This document shows, one piece after another, positions 1-9,600 of a DNA stretch of 36,649 nucleotides. Made by a program: the position numbers and the translations under genes. The notes below the pieces were generated by a model. The model did not search any database and was not told the DNA's origin. It saw nothing but the letters and a program-made list of their open reading frames with translations. The DNA is from a virus. Position 1 is the first letter of the stretch. The number at the start of each line of letters is the position of its first letter. The DNA lies in IMG/VR virus record IMGVR_UViG_3300030044_000046, positions 1-36,649 of that record. One strand, 5' to 3'.

Positions 1-43
1 CAAATATTTTACCTATCAAATTAGGTTTAGTCATATAACTCAT
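1..43 (-). CDS. Possible 5' end of a gene running off the left edge
   Basis: On the minus strand an ATG at 43 opens a frame (MSYMTKPNLIGKIF) that stays open to the window edge. It lies 55 bp downstream of the ribonucleotide reductase stop and in the same direction, so it could be the next gene of the nucleotide-metabolism operon. Only 14 codons are visible and there is no ribosome-binding site, so this is weak. No function can be assigned. Confidence 0.25.
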   Translation of the reverse strand, partial: MSYMTKPNLIGKIF

Positions 44-97
44 ATATATCACAGAACATAAAATATGTCAATGCTAAGTGTTATATATGGTTTTTAA

Positions 98-2209
98 TTA
101 TAAAAGATCACATTTTCCACCACTACATGCTGCAACTGCCATTAAAGCAGTAGTATCTTCCTCTTCTTTAAGTTTCTTATAATCTACTTTCTTAAAATTA
201 CTAACTATATCATCCCATTTATCTTTATCTTCTTTAGTAGAAACACTTTCCATAGGAGCTTGTTTATATAACTTGTCTCCAATCTTAGCTAGAAAGGAAA
301 CCGCTGCAAAATTTTTCTTATTATTATAAATATATTTAGTAACTTCTTCCCATTCATCATCAGCTACTTGAATAGTACAAGATACATTATGAGTAATATT
401 CTTCTCATTATGTATGGTACTACCTGGCAATACCCAATTTTCCTGAATTAACTTTATATATTCAAGATGCTTTAATGCTGTTAGATCTTCTTTAACTATA
501 GCATTTTCGTCTACACTTAAAGGAAACATAACTACATCATCTGTCTTGTTAGCACTCCATACGCTAGGCTCACACATATGAGGGTTTATACTCTTAAAAT
601 ACTTATAGATTGGTTCGTGTTTATTACATTGAATCCTTCTAAAGTACTTTCTACTATGATGTGGATGTGCACCAGAAGCACTCATTAATACAATACTGTT
701 AGTTCCTTCTGGCTTAACACAAGTACATCTAGCAGCCGGATTAATACCTAACTTCTTAGCCCATAATTCATTAGTCTTAACAACTAATTTAGAGCCTTCT
801 TGTAACATTTCAGCAGTTAATAGAATATCTGGTGAATCCATAAACCCGGTAATCGACACTCCTAACAAAGCTTCTTTCTCTGTAAGTTCTTTAGTTACTC
901 TAGATAAATAAACCATATCTTCTGTGTACGAAGCTTGTAAAGTACCTAATATCGATGCAGCTTTAGCAGCATTTAAGAAGTCTTGTTTATTCTTAACCTT
1001 AGCTCCATTAATTGAACTTAAGTTACAAAACTGAACACCACATCTACCATCTTCAGTAACCGGAATAAACCCTATCTCAAAACAAGGGTTAAATAATTGA
1101 TGGGGGTGGTCCGCCCAAACAAACCCCGGCTCTCCAAACTGTTTAGTCTTTTCAATTATATCTGTAAACTCTTCTAACGTAGTACTAGCTCTAAGTAATA
1201 ATACACTATTATTACTTCTAGCTCTTTGAGGTTCGATATGTATCCAGCTAATTGTATTATCCTTAACTAAGAAATCATATTCAAACTTATCAATAACAAC
1301 TTCATACTTCTCTCCATCTACAGTAACTTTTCCTTCATATTTATTAGTATCCTTGTCAAAATCAAATTTATTATACCTAGTTACTTTAAATAATGTTTTA
1401 GCATTAATCAAATCTTGGTCGTTTTTATCAAATATAATGGCACAAGCTGACCTTCTAATACCTCCACTTAATACAGCATCAGCACAATGCATTAAAATAT
1501 CATAAGCATTAATAGTTTTAAGACTGATTTGCTTATTTTCTTCAATAATTTTATCTAGTAGTTTCTTAACTTTTATGTGAGCTTGCTTTAATCCTTTATA
1601 ACCAGGAGCTTTGCCGCCGCCGGTCTTTAATGGAGTACCTTCAGGTCTAATCCTACTATAGTCAAACACAATCTTCCTACCAGTATAAGCAGTGTTCTTA
1701 AAATAACAGTTCAATAATGCTTCAATAGAGTCTGCCCATCCTTCTATTGTGTCTTCGATTACATAAGTTATTACAATACCGTTCTTATCTTTTTCATTTA
1801 CTAATTTGGGTAACCTGTTAAGAAAATAATCTGAGATACCAAACCCGACACCACAACCACACAATAGTAAATAAAAAGATTCAGAAAATGAACGAATACT
1901 ATCTATATGTCTTACAGCACAATTAAACATTCTACTATTATGAGCAAGAATAGCTTTTCCACCAAATTGCATAGAACGCATTGATGGTGTGAGGCCTTTT
2001 TCTTTCACTAAATTGAATGCTTGTTTAATTTCATTCAAATCTTCTTTAGGTAATTTCCTAAACTTTTGAAGATGCATACTTTCTACTCTATCTACACACT
2101 CATCCCAAGTTTCTCTTCTTTCAGCTATTGAGTTATACCTTGCATATTTACTCATGAAAGTAAAGTTAGCAATTTCTTCTAAAAAGTTAATATTATCTTT
2201 ATTATCCAT
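98..2209 (-). CDS. nrdJ: Adenosylcobalamin-dependent ribonucleoside-triphosphate reductase (class II RNR)
   Basis: Reduces ribonucleotides to deoxyribonucleotides for phage DNA synthesis, using a cobalamin-derived radical and no oxygen. The 703 residues match the monomeric class II type known from Lactobacillus leichmannii. The redox pair is C97 (in FNCAV) and C395 (in FCNLSS). The thiyl cysteine and its partner glutamate are C376 and E378 in NPCFE. GGIRRSA (249-255) and VKPEGTNS (498-505) are family motifs. The C-terminal CSGGKC (C695 and C700) is the shuttle that re-reduces the active site. All catalytic residues are present and there is no intein. It starts 3 bp after the dCMP deaminase stop, so the two are probably one transcript. 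Cobalamin dependence implies B12 in the host and makes the enzyme usable without oxygen. The assignment of family is firm. The monomeric triphosphate-using subtype is inferred from length and motif spacing. Confidence 0.95.
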   Translation of the reverse strand: MDNKDNINFLEEIANFTFMSKYARYNSIAERRETWDECVDRVESMHLQKFRKLPKEDLNEIKQAFNLVKEKGLTPSMRSMQFGGKAILAHNSRMFNCAVRHIDSIRSFSESFYLLLCGCGVGFGISDYFLNRLPKLVNEKDKNGIVITYVIEDTIEGWADSIEALLNCYFKNTAYTGRKIVFDYSRIRPEGTPLKTGGGKAPGYKGLKQAHIKVKKLLDKIIEENKQISLKTINAYDILMHCADAVLSGGIRRSACAIIFDKNDQDLINAKTLFKVTRYNKFDFDKDTNKYEGKVTVDGEKYEVVIDKFEYDFLVKDNTISWIHIEPQRARSNNSVLLLRASTTLEEFTDIIEKTKQFGEPGFVWADHPHQLFNPCFEIGFIPVTEDGRCGVQFCNLSSINGAKVKNKQDFLNAAKAASILGTLQASYTEDMVYLSRVTKELTEKEALLGVSITGFMDSPDILLTAEMLQEGSKLVVKTNELWAKKLGINPAARCTCVKPEGTNSIVLMSASGAHPHHSRKYFRRIQCNKHEPIYKYFKSINPHMCEPSVWSANKTDDVVMFPLSVDENAIVKEDLTALKHLEYIKLIQENWVLPGSTIHNEKNITHNVSCTIQVADDEWEEVTKYIYNNKKNFAAVSFLAKIGDKLYKQAPMESVSTKEDKDKWDDIVSNFKKVDYKKLKEEEDTTALMAVAACSGGKCDLL

Positions 2210-2212
2210 AAT

Positions 2213-2704
2213 TTATACATTCATTTCTTTACCATCACAAAACCCCTTAATCCCTAGTACTTTATCTAAGTAACTAATATTTATTTCTGCTTCTCTAGCC
2301 ATAATTGTAGATATTCTAAAAGCTTCAACCCAATCTCCAGAATAAGTCATCTCTGGCCATTGTTTATGAAGTACTATACTTGTAATCCCTCCTTGAATTA
2401 TTGTTTTCATACACTCATTACAAGGCATCCCAAGAGTATATAAGGTAGTTCCTAAACTAGAATAACCTAGTTTAGCACATTGGAGTACAGAATTAGCCTC
2501 GGCATGTACTATCATTTTTAGCTTAGTATTTCTATCACTATATCTTTCTGGTGAATCTTGAACTTTAGCAGGGAATCCATTAAAACCTGATGAAATATCC
2601 CACTTACCATCTCTAACCAATACTGCCCCTATTTTAGTTCTCGGGTCCTTGCTCATCTCGGCTGCTAAATATGCACGCCTCATAAAATATTCATCCCAGT
2701 TCAT
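2213..2704 (-). CDS. dCMP deaminase (zinc-dependent)
   Basis: Converts dCMP to dUMP, the precursor for thymidylate. It carries the zinc-binding cytidine/deoxycytidylate deaminase signature: H67-A-E69 and the PCNEC motif with C95 and C98 (numbered from the ATG at 2704). The N-terminus MNWDEYFM is typical of the family, which is why the ATG at 2704 is preferred over an in-frame TTG at 2710 that overlaps the MazG stop. Length (163 residues) is normal for phage dCMP deaminases. It lies between the MazG-like gene and ribonucleotide reductase, with gaps of only a few bases, in a dNTP-supply operon. No thymidylate synthase is visible; it may lie beyond the left edge. Confidence 0.93.
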   Translation of the reverse strand: MNWDEYFMRRAYLAAEMSKDPRTKIGAVLVRDGKWDISSGFNGFPAKVQDSPERYSDRNTKLKMIVHAEANSVLQCAKLGYSSLGTTLYTLGMPCNECMKTIIQGGITSIVLHKQWPEMTYSGDWVEAFRISTIMAREAEINISYLDKVLGIKGFCDGKEMNV

Positions 2705-2706
2705 AA

Positions 2707-3033
2707 TCAACGCAAATCCCCAGAGCCACCTATAGTTCCTCTTTCTTTCCTAGAAGATAGTTTCATATAGTTATGTTCTAACAATTCAGTTAATGTAAGA
2801 CCTAAAGTATCGGCCAGTCTAGTTAAATACCAGGCTGCATCACTTAATTCATCTGTCAACCTTAACTTTACTACATCACTTAAAACTCCATTATCATCTC
2901 TAATCACTTTCTTTAATTTTCCACACACCTCGCCTGCTTCTGATGCTAAGCCCAAACCCAGGTATTCTAATTCTCTATCTTTAGGATAGATTGCAGTTGT
3001 TCTTGTAAACTGTAAGTATTCGTCATTTGTCAT
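2707..3033 (-). CDS. MazG-like nucleotide pyrophosphohydrolase
   Basis: Small all-alpha NTP pyrophosphohydrolase. It probably hydrolyses non-canonical or excess (d)NTPs, or alarmone-related nucleotides, during infection. The metal-binding pattern ExxE...ExxD is visible as E32-AG-E35 and E62-LS-D65. The 108-residue single-domain length fits phage MazG homologs. Its TGA stop overlaps the alternative TTG start of the dCMP deaminase, so the genes are coupled. It appears to be the first gene of the operon running to ribonucleotide reductase. Exact substrate cannot be inferred. Confidence 0.85.
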   Translation of the reverse strand: MTNDEYLQFTRTTAIYPKDRELEYLGLGLASEAGEVCGKLKKVIRDDNGVLSDVVKLRLTDELSDAAWYLTRLADTLGLTLTELLEHNYMKLSSRKERGTIGGSGDLR

Positions 3034-3151
3034 ATAGTTATTATTGTTGATTGAATAATCAAGTTATCATAAAAAATGCCCCTTAGGAATAGGGACAAGG
3101 AAGATTTAGGCAAATTTTTTACTTGCCTACCGTTAAATTTGTTATATCTAA
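3034..3151 (-). other. Intergenic region with two small hairpins
   Basis: Between the 67-residue gene and the MazG-like gene. It contains a 7-bp stem (TAGGCAA at 3107-3113 with TTGCCTA at 3123-3129) and a CCCT/AGGG hairpin near 3079-3094, followed on the minus strand by a run of T. It could be a terminator for the upstream small gene followed by the promoter of the dNTP operon. Weak evidence. Confidence 0.35.
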
Positions 3152-3355
3152 TTAAACCTCAGTAAGCTCCATTAAAGACAGGGTAATACTTCTAAGTGCA
3201 GTATAAAGTTTCTCGTTATCATCTTTTATATCTTTAAACTTCTTATTAAGCACTAGTAAATTCTTTTCCCCTAATGTAGCTTTAAGAACGTCAGCATTAT
3301 CAACTATAATAGTGACTTCCTCATCTTCTGGTTCGTAATTTATCTCTAATTGCAT
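3152..3355 (-). CDS. Small acidic protein of unknown function
   Basis: A 67-residue acidic protein (motif EPEDEEVTI near the N-terminus, predicted mixed beta/alpha). I do not recognise a family. It is preceded by a good sigma70-type promoter (3362-3390) and is divergent from the 3436 gene, which supports its being real. It may be the first gene transcribed towards the dNTP module. Confidence 0.65.
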   Translation of the reverse strand: MQLEINYEPEDEEVTIIVDNADVLKATLGEKNLLVLNKKFKDIKDDNEKLYTALRSITLSLMELTEV

Positions 3356-3361
3356 AACACT

Positions 3362-3390
3362 ACTTTAGAAATGTACGGTAATGTTGTCAA
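3362..3390 (-). promoter_or_regulatory. Sigma70-like promoter for the 3355 gene
   Basis: Minus strand: TTGACA (3390-3385), 17-bp spacer, TAAAGT (3367-3362), ending 6 bp before the ATG at 3355. The same TTGACAA-type start recurs at 16086 and 25618 upstream of other minus-strand genes. The very short distance to the ATG would give an almost leaderless transcript. Confidence 0.5.
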
Positions 3391-3435
3391 CTTTATTTTA
3401 TTGTTTAAGTAGTTCCAAGAAAGTAGAATAATACT

Positions 3436-4176
3436 ATGAACTATAAATTAGGACGTAATAAGGCTGTATTTGATAAGAGGGCGCTTAAACTAGAAAAGTA
3501 TTTAGCTCCTACACTAATACCACCAACTTCTATTAATTGGTGGGCTAAAATAGGTAATAACCCTTATCAGATGTTTCTCAATGATAGTCTAGGAATTTGT
3601 ACTTGTGCTGCTGCCGCTCACTATATTATGAACTGGACTGCAAATAGTTCTACACTCATCACACCTACTAATGATGATGTATTAAGAGCCTATGAAGCAA
3701 TTACTGGCTATACTCCTAATAATCCTGCTACTGATAATGGAGCAGTTGAACTTGAGGTATTGAAGTACTGGCAAACTACAGGTATTGCTAATCATAAGAT
3801 AGGGGCATTCGTAAGTGTTAATCCTAAGAATATACTTCATCTAAAAATAGCTATCTGGTTATTTGGAGGGGTTTATACTGGGGTTGATTTGACTGAGGAT
3901 GATATGAATGCTGTGGAAAGTGGCATAACTACCTGGCAATATACTACTGGGAATATAATTGGAGGACATGCCATACCATCATTTTCATTTTCAGAGAATA
4001 CTTTTGAATATATTACTTGGGGTGCTGTACAATCCGCTACTTATGATTGGGTGACTAATAGGACTGAGGAAGCTTATGCATTGATTAGTCAGGATTGGAT
4101 TAATAATACTGGTTTATCTCCTTCCGGGTTTAATATGGATCAATTAGTAGCTGACCTTATACAAGTACAGAATTAA
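3436..4176 (+). CDS. Papain-like cysteine-peptidase-fold phage protein
   Basis: A 246-residue protein of a widespread phage/metagenome family that I recognise by its layout: ND-x-x-G-x-C-T-C-A-A-A-A-H near the N-terminus (C55/C57), TPT.DDVLRAYEAITGY (92-106 region), and GGHA (H178) followed by ITWG (193-196). The Cys...His order and the trailing Trp-Gly look like a clan CA (papain/C39-like) fold with C55 and H178 as candidate catalytic residues. The family usually has GDC where this protein has GIC, so activity is uncertain. No signal peptide. It lies 1 bp upstream of the RNA polymerase beta fragment, so the two are co-expressed as a plus-strand island between minus-strand modules. A role in virion protein processing is possible but only inferred. 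Confidence 0.6.
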   Translation: MNYKLGRNKAVFDKRALKLEKYLAPTLIPPTSINWWAKIGNNPYQMFLNDSLGICTCAAAAHYIMNWTANSSTLITPTNDDVLRAYEAITGYTPNNPATDNGAVELEVLKYWQTTGIANHKIGAFVSVNPKNILHLKIAIWLFGGVYTGVDLTEDDMNAVESGITTWQYTTGNIIGGHAIPSFSFSENTFEYITWGAVQSATYDWVTNRTEEAYALISQDWINNTGLSPSGFNMDQLVADLIQVQN

Positions 4177-4177
4177 T

Positions 4178-4864
4178 ATGTTAACTAGAACCGAGAAACT
4201 AACTAAATTTAAGGAATGGTTAAATCATACCTCCCTAGATAAAGATATTGTTAAGAATAATATTGGAGTAGATGAGGATAAAATAAGTCCCCAAGTCTTA
4301 TTAGCTAGTTCAGCAAAATTAATTAAGATTAATAAAGGTGAGGTTGAAGGTGATGATCGAGATAACCTTAAATTCTCCAAATTTATGGGACTAGAGGATT
4401 TTATAGCCGACCATATAAATAAGGATGCAGGTAAAATACAACAAAAAGCAGCTTATAAAATGCAAATGAAAAAGAATCTTAACTGGCTTACTCCTGGTTT
4501 CTTCTCTCAGCAAGTCAGGTCGGTTATTGTAGGAAATCCTTTAGCTAATAACGTTGAAGGTATTAATCCATTAGAACACTTTGATAATAGTCATAAAGTA
4601 ACTAAGATGGGGCAGGGAGGAATTGTATCAGAGTCAGCAATACCAGATGAATCTAGAAATGTAAGTCCTTCTAGTTTTGGCTTTTATGATCCCGTTCATA
4701 TTGCAGAAAACACGAAGATAGGTGTTACTAATTATATAAATCAAAATGTAGCTAAAGGAGCAGATTGTAATTTATATAGGATTATGAAGGATAAGCACGG
4801 AAAACTTAAATGGATGAGTCACAAAGAAATTCTAGATAAACAAGTATTAATCCCTGAATACTAA
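4178..4864 (+). CDS. RNA polymerase beta subunit fragment (rifampicin pocket / fork region)
   Basis: A 228-residue protein colinear with the central part of bacterial RpoB. GEVEGDD and what follows (54-80) matches RpoB GKGEVDDIDHLGNRR. NPL..... to MGQGG (130-148) aligns without gaps to E. coli 519-537. NVSPSSFGFYDPVHIAENTKIG (161-182) matches the [20 protein letters not shown] segment. The protein stops shortly after this, at the position of the RpoB YVIAQA segment. The beta flap and catalytic C-terminus must therefore be encoded elsewhere, and the N-terminal lobes are a separate gene (18350-19048, opposite strand). Residues equivalent to rifampicin contacts are changed: Q513 to N124, D516 to E127, H526 to N137, R529 to K140, S531 to T142, I572 to T184. 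Split beta subunits are known in phiKZ-like giant phages. A fragment this small is unusual. Confidence 0.88.
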   Translation: MLTRTEKLTKFKEWLNHTSLDKDIVKNNIGVDEDKISPQVLLASSAKLIKINKGEVEGDDRDNLKFSKFMGLEDFIADHINKDAGKIQQKAAYKMQMKKNLNWLTPGFFSQQVRSVIVGNPLANNVEGINPLEHFDNSHKVTKMGQGGIVSESAIPDESRNVSPSSFGFYDPVHIAENTKIGVTNYINQNVAKGADCNLYRIMKDKHGKLKWMSHKEILDKQVLIPEY

Positions 4865-4868
4865 ATGA

Positions 4869-4884
4869 AAGAAGAGGGCTTCTT
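4869..4884. terminator. Short hairpin between convergent genes
   Basis: AAGAAG-AGGG-CTTCTT: a perfect 6-bp stem with a 4-base loop, sitting exactly between the stop of the beta fragment (plus) and the stop of the repeat protein (minus, stop codon inside the right arm). Probably a weak bidirectional terminator. The surrounding sequence AAATGAAAGAAGA recurs at 18032 at the next plus/minus junction. Confidence 0.4.
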
Positions 4885-6646
4885 AAACATTCGCCAATAA
4901 TTTAGATTTTCGAACCGGAAATCTACTTATAAATTTCTTATTAATCACACCTTCAACAAATGGGTTATTGTTGATATTACTGTCTAAAGCCAAGGCTGCT
5001 TCTAATACATTTACACTATAAATAATAGGTGGGGCATTAGTTGAAGCTGTATCAATTGCGGTAATAGATTCTAATACACTAGCTAGAGTTAATAGTGTGG
5101 CATCAGTATTATCTATAGCTGAGGCACTTTCAGACTCACTATTTATAGAACTTATAATAGCTGATAAACTATCCAAGGCTGAAGCTGTTTCAGTAATAGA
5201 AGTATTGAATAGTACTGAAGCTGAACTAGAATCACTTGCACTACCTGACTCTGTAATAGAACTTGTTAATAAATCATTAGCTGTAGGAGTATCATTAGCT
5301 GAGACTGACTCTGATATACTAGCTAATAGTGTAGAATTAGCTGTAGGGCTGTCTAGGGCTGTTCCTGACTCATTTATACTAACTTGATAAGTAGCAGTTG
5401 AGCTAGGACTATCAGAAGCACTGCCTGACTCCGTAATAGAAGCTGCTAATAAATCATTGGCTGAAGGATTGTCATTAGCTGAGACTGACTCTGATATAGT
5501 TACACTATAATTAGCAGTAGAACTAGGAGTATCAATTGTGGTAACTGATTCTGTGATAGAAGCTGCTAATAAATCATTGGCTGAAGGGTTATCTACTGCA
5601 CTACCTGATTCTGTAGTAGAACATGCATATATAGCAGTAGAACTAGGATTATCCGTTGCTGTTCCTGATTCTGTTATAGTTACTAAATAACCACCAACTA
5701 TACTATCTAGAGCTGAAGCTGATTCTGTTACACTAGCTTGTAGGGTAGAATTAGCTGAAGGAGAATCTGTTGCACTACCAGATTCACTAATACTTACACT
5801 GTATTTAGCAGTAGATGAAGGACTATCAGAAGCACTAGCAGCTTCACTTACTGAACCTGCAAATATAGCATTAGCAGAAGGGTTATCAGAAGCACTAGCA
5901 GATTCAGTTACACTTCCTGCAAATAAAGCATTAGCACTAGGATTATCTGAAGCTGAACCACTTTCTGATACTGTTGCTGCTAATAAATCATTAGCTGAGG
6001 GTGACTCTGTAGCTGAAGCAGATTCAGATATAGTTACTAAATAACCGCCAGCTGGACTATCTAGAGCTGAAGCAGACTCAGTTATGGACCCTGCAAATGT
6101 AGCTGTTGAACTAGGACTATCTACTGCACTATTAGATTCACTAGTACTAGCTTGAAGAGTAGAATTAGCTGAAGGATTGTCAGTTGCTGTACCACTTTCT
6201 GAAGTACTTGCAGCAAATATAGCATTAACAGAAGGACTATCTACTGCACTACCTGATTCTGTAGTAGAACCTGGATATATAGCAGTAGAACTAGGAGTAT
6301 CAGTAGCAGATGCAGATTCACTATCACTTGCTCCATATACAGCTATACTAGAAGGGCTATCTAGAGCTGAAGCTGATTCACTTACACTAACTAGATAAGT
6401 TTGAGAAGTAGGAATTGCTGTACCACCAGCAAATTGATTCTGAGCGAGATAAAAACCACCGAAAGTTACTGAAACTGTACCTGCTAAATCAACTGAATCT
6501 GAAGCTGAAGCTGTTTCTGTTACGGAAACATTATATACTGCTATACCACTAACTGAATCAACTGCACTAGCTGCCTCAATTACCCTATCTGGTAATGGAG
6601 GATCGCCACCAAAATAACCTTCTCCAAAGTATGAAGAGCCAAACAT
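4883..6646 (-). CDS. Repeat-rich appendage/tail protein with 20-residue S/T-E-S-A-S-A-x-D-S repeats
   Basis: A 587-residue protein. The N-terminus MFGSSYFGEGYFGG is of a type seen at the start of phage tail/fibre proteins. About 25 near-perfect 20-residue repeats of the form SxSESxSAxDSPSxxAxYxx follow from about residue 20. They are interrupted once (about 54-86) and shortened to 18 residues where PAGGYLV or IVGGYLV occurs. The C-terminus (INKKFISRFPVRKSK) is basic and non-repetitive. The composition (Ser, Ala, Thr, Asp) and the regular period suggest an elongated, surface-exposed beta-structured stalk or adhesin-like fibre. It ends the late fibre gene set and starts 4 bp after the stop of the SGNH-fibre gene, so the two are co-transcribed. 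Repeat number is likely to vary between relatives by recombination. Confidence 0.75.
   Translation of the reverse strand: MFGSSYFGEGYFGGDPPLPDRVIEAASAVDSVSGIAVYNVSVTETASASDSVDLAGTVSVTFGGFYLAQNQFAGGTAIPTSQTYLVSVSESASALDSPSSIAVYGASDSESASATDTPSSTAIYPGSTTESGSAVDSPSVNAIFAASTSESGTATDNPSANSTLQASTSESNSAVDSPSSTATFAGSITESASALDSPAGGYLVTISESASATESPSANDLLAATVSESGSASDNPSANALFAGSVTESASASDNPSANAIFAGSVSEAASASDSPSSTAKYSVSISESGSATDSPSANSTLQASVTESASALDSIVGGYLVTITESGTATDNPSSTAIYACSTTESGSAVDNPSANDLLAASITESVTTIDTPSSTANYSVTISESVSANDNPSANDLLAASITESGSASDSPSSTATYQVSINESGTALDSPTANSTLLASISESVSANDTPTANDLLTSSITESGSASDSSSASVLFNTSITETASALDSLSAIISSINSESESASAIDNTDATLLTLASVLESITAIDTASTNAPPIIYSVNVLEAALALDSNINNNPFVEGVINKKFISRFPVRKSKLLANV
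4990..6390 (-). repeat. Tandem 60-bp coding repeats
   Basis: About 23 contiguous units of roughly 60 bp (20 codons) within the fibre gene. Units are diverged at the DNA level but keep the ESxSAxDS core. A few units are 54 bp. Boundaries are approximate. Confidence 0.8.
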
Positions 6647-6650
6647 TTCA

Positions 6651-9600
6651 TTATGTTACAGTTATTGTCATTCCTACAGCTGGAGCTGTAGTAACTGCAG
6701 TACCAGCAGCTAATGCACTAAATTCATTAGGTAAAGCACCAGCAGCTACACTAGTTACTTTCCAAGCAATAGGTGAAGCAGTACCACCAGCGGCCAACCA
6801 CTGTGGCATATACGGACTAGGACCTCCAATTGTATTAACTATACTAGCAGTTGTACCGAGGGAATCTATCTTAAATACTTGCCAATAAAGTCCTGATCGT
6901 AGCCATCCAAAAGTATTAGTTCCAATAGTCTTTATAGCTGCAGTAGTTCCCATCGCAAATGCACCGCCTGATGTAACTTCATATCTAAGGTTACAAGGAT
7001 AACCTGTAAACATAGTATCATCATAAATACCAAATCTTACGTTAGATCCAGCTGTAGCAGGAGCATTGGTTTGTTGTACTTGGAATGCAGTAATATTAGC
7101 CCCACCTTCTGATACCCAGAAAGGAATAGCAAACGTATCACCAGCAACTGCAGTATATGTAGCACCCCAAACACCAAATTCAGGTAAATAAACATTACTA
7201 CCAGGACGAATAATATTTCGTTTAGGAGCGACTGGATAACCTTGTGGAGTCTGTGTCTCTAATACACCTAGAGTCCCTAAACCATCAGCAACAGGTACTA
7301 GCTTCTTAATAGCAGCAAATATAGCATTAGTTGCCAAAGCTGCTCCAACCGCATTAGGATGATAACCATCAGCAGATGTTGTATAGACGTTAGTAGGCAG
7401 AGTTCCAGTTCCACCAATCCCCATAGCTGTATTTACGTCAGCTAATTGAACCATTGAATCGAATGAATTAACTACTGTAGTAATTGTGCTATTTAAATTT
7501 TGTAAATCTGTGTCTGCTGCACTATGACTAGCTGGAGTTGCCCCACTAAAATCTGTATTAGTAGCATAATTAGCGTAACCGTTTAAAATACGCCCAAAAG
7601 TATATTTAATGGATGTAAAAGCACCAGTAGCATTTCCTGATAATACTATGGTGGTTGCATTAGTTACAGATGAAATAGTCTTACCAGAAGTAAAAGCACC
7701 TTGAGCATCAGTCTCAGTTATTGAATTTCCAGCATCAGTACTTGAATTAAAATTGGCTGAACCAGAAGTAAAAGAAGTAGTAACACCAGAAGTTACCCCA
7801 TCCCCTAAAGCGTAAGTAATAGTTCTACAATCACATTGATATACATTGGCTACAACTACAGGATTTGGTTTAAGAGATTCAATCCAGGCTGAATCTAATT
7901 GTACTGTCCCACTCGCAGTAGTTACCTTGATAGTAATAGTCTGACCAGCATTAGCAGCTGATAATCCATTAGTACCAGAAGTCCATCTAACGAATACAGG
8001 TCCATGAGCATCTATGGAAGTAGAGTTTAAAGTGGTAGTAGTTCCAATAATACCACTAGTTCCAGTAATATTTCCACCCCAAGTAACAATACCTGAAGTT
8101 GCTCCGGAAGTACCAACTAATAGAAATCCTATTGGTTCTCCTTTATAGCCAAATGGAATGGTGAAAGTTGCTGTAGAAGTACCACCAGAATCTACTACTG
8201 TTGCTTGCATTCCAACAGTAGACATCCACTCAAGGTTAGCTACTGGACCGGCTGCATAATTAGTACCAAAAGCCCATTGAGCTAACCCAGTGCCACAAGG
8301 AAAAATAGCTGAAGCTCTTATTCTACTAATAGCCATGGTTAAGGCTTGCGAAAATACTGAGCGCATTAATGATTGATTAGCTGATGTATTATTACCTAAA
8401 TCATTAATACCATATACAATTACAGATAAACCACCTTGTCGATAAAATGGAGAATATTTTTTGGTACGAGTTATTTCAGTTAAAAACCTCATATAACCGC
8501 CCATTAAACATCCTTGAGACGTAAGGTTTGCACCACTCCTAGCATGATTTCTTACTCTATCTTGAGAAATTCCCAAAGCATTTGTAAGTACGTTATTTAA
8601 TATTTCAGCAGGATCAGTAATTTGATTTGCGCCAGTAATATAAACTATATCATCAAGCCAGGAATGTCCCCAAAGATCAAGTTGGGTTATAGTAGGTGGT
8701 GGTGGACCGTAAGATATATTACCACTTCCATCATTCTGAAATACCCCTGGAGTATTGGCTACTGATGTTAAATTATCAGCTAAGTTAATGACTTTTCCTG
8801 TTGATACCGTACTACCAAAATATTGAGTATTCCAGGTACCAGCTGAAGTTCCATTACTAGTTAATACTAACTCTAAAAATGCTCCAGCTCCTACAATCCA
8901 TAAAGTAGTTCCACCATTCATATTTACAGTAACAGCTCCAGTTGAACTATTATCAATAAAGAATGACGCCCCATTAGAAAGTGTAGTGGCATTAGGTAGT
9001 ACACAAATCTGAGTTAATGTACCAGTAAAAATTATATAATTAGTAGCTGATCCACTTAATGTAGTTGTACTTCCAGCTGTAGCTACTGAAGAAAACCCTA
9101 ACACACCATAAGATGCTGTCGTTTGATAAGGTCCACCAGGCAAATCACCAGACGCTGCAATACTAGGAACACCAGTACCAGTAGTGTTTTTAAGTATACC
9201 GGTAGCAAGACCTGCTAATGAAGTACCGTTAATCTTTGCTACTGTAGGACCTGGATAACTACCTGATAAATCACCAGAAGCAGAGGCAGTAGCACCTAAA
9301 TATGGCCCACCAGGCAAATCACCAGACGCTGCAATACTAGGAACACCAGTACCAGTAGTATTCTTTAATAACCCTGTAGCTAATCCTGCTAAAGAAGTGC
9401 CGTTAATCTTTGCTACTGTAGGACCTGGATAACTACCTGATAAATCACCGCTAGCAGAACCATTAGGAGGTAACGTAGTAGGAATTGCATTTTCAATATC
9501 TGTAACTACCTTTTTAGTAACAGTATTGGCTATTTGGTATCCTACAGCAATAGATACAGCAGATGTTCCTTCTTGTGCTCTAGTTATAGTAAATGTATCA

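Noticed and set aside
98-2209. An intein in ribonucleotide reductase, common in phages
   Set aside because: The family motifs run continuously with normal spacing and total length is normal.
5097-6398. Plus-strand frames within the 20-residue-repeat gene
   Set aside because: They are antisense shadows of a regular coding repeat.
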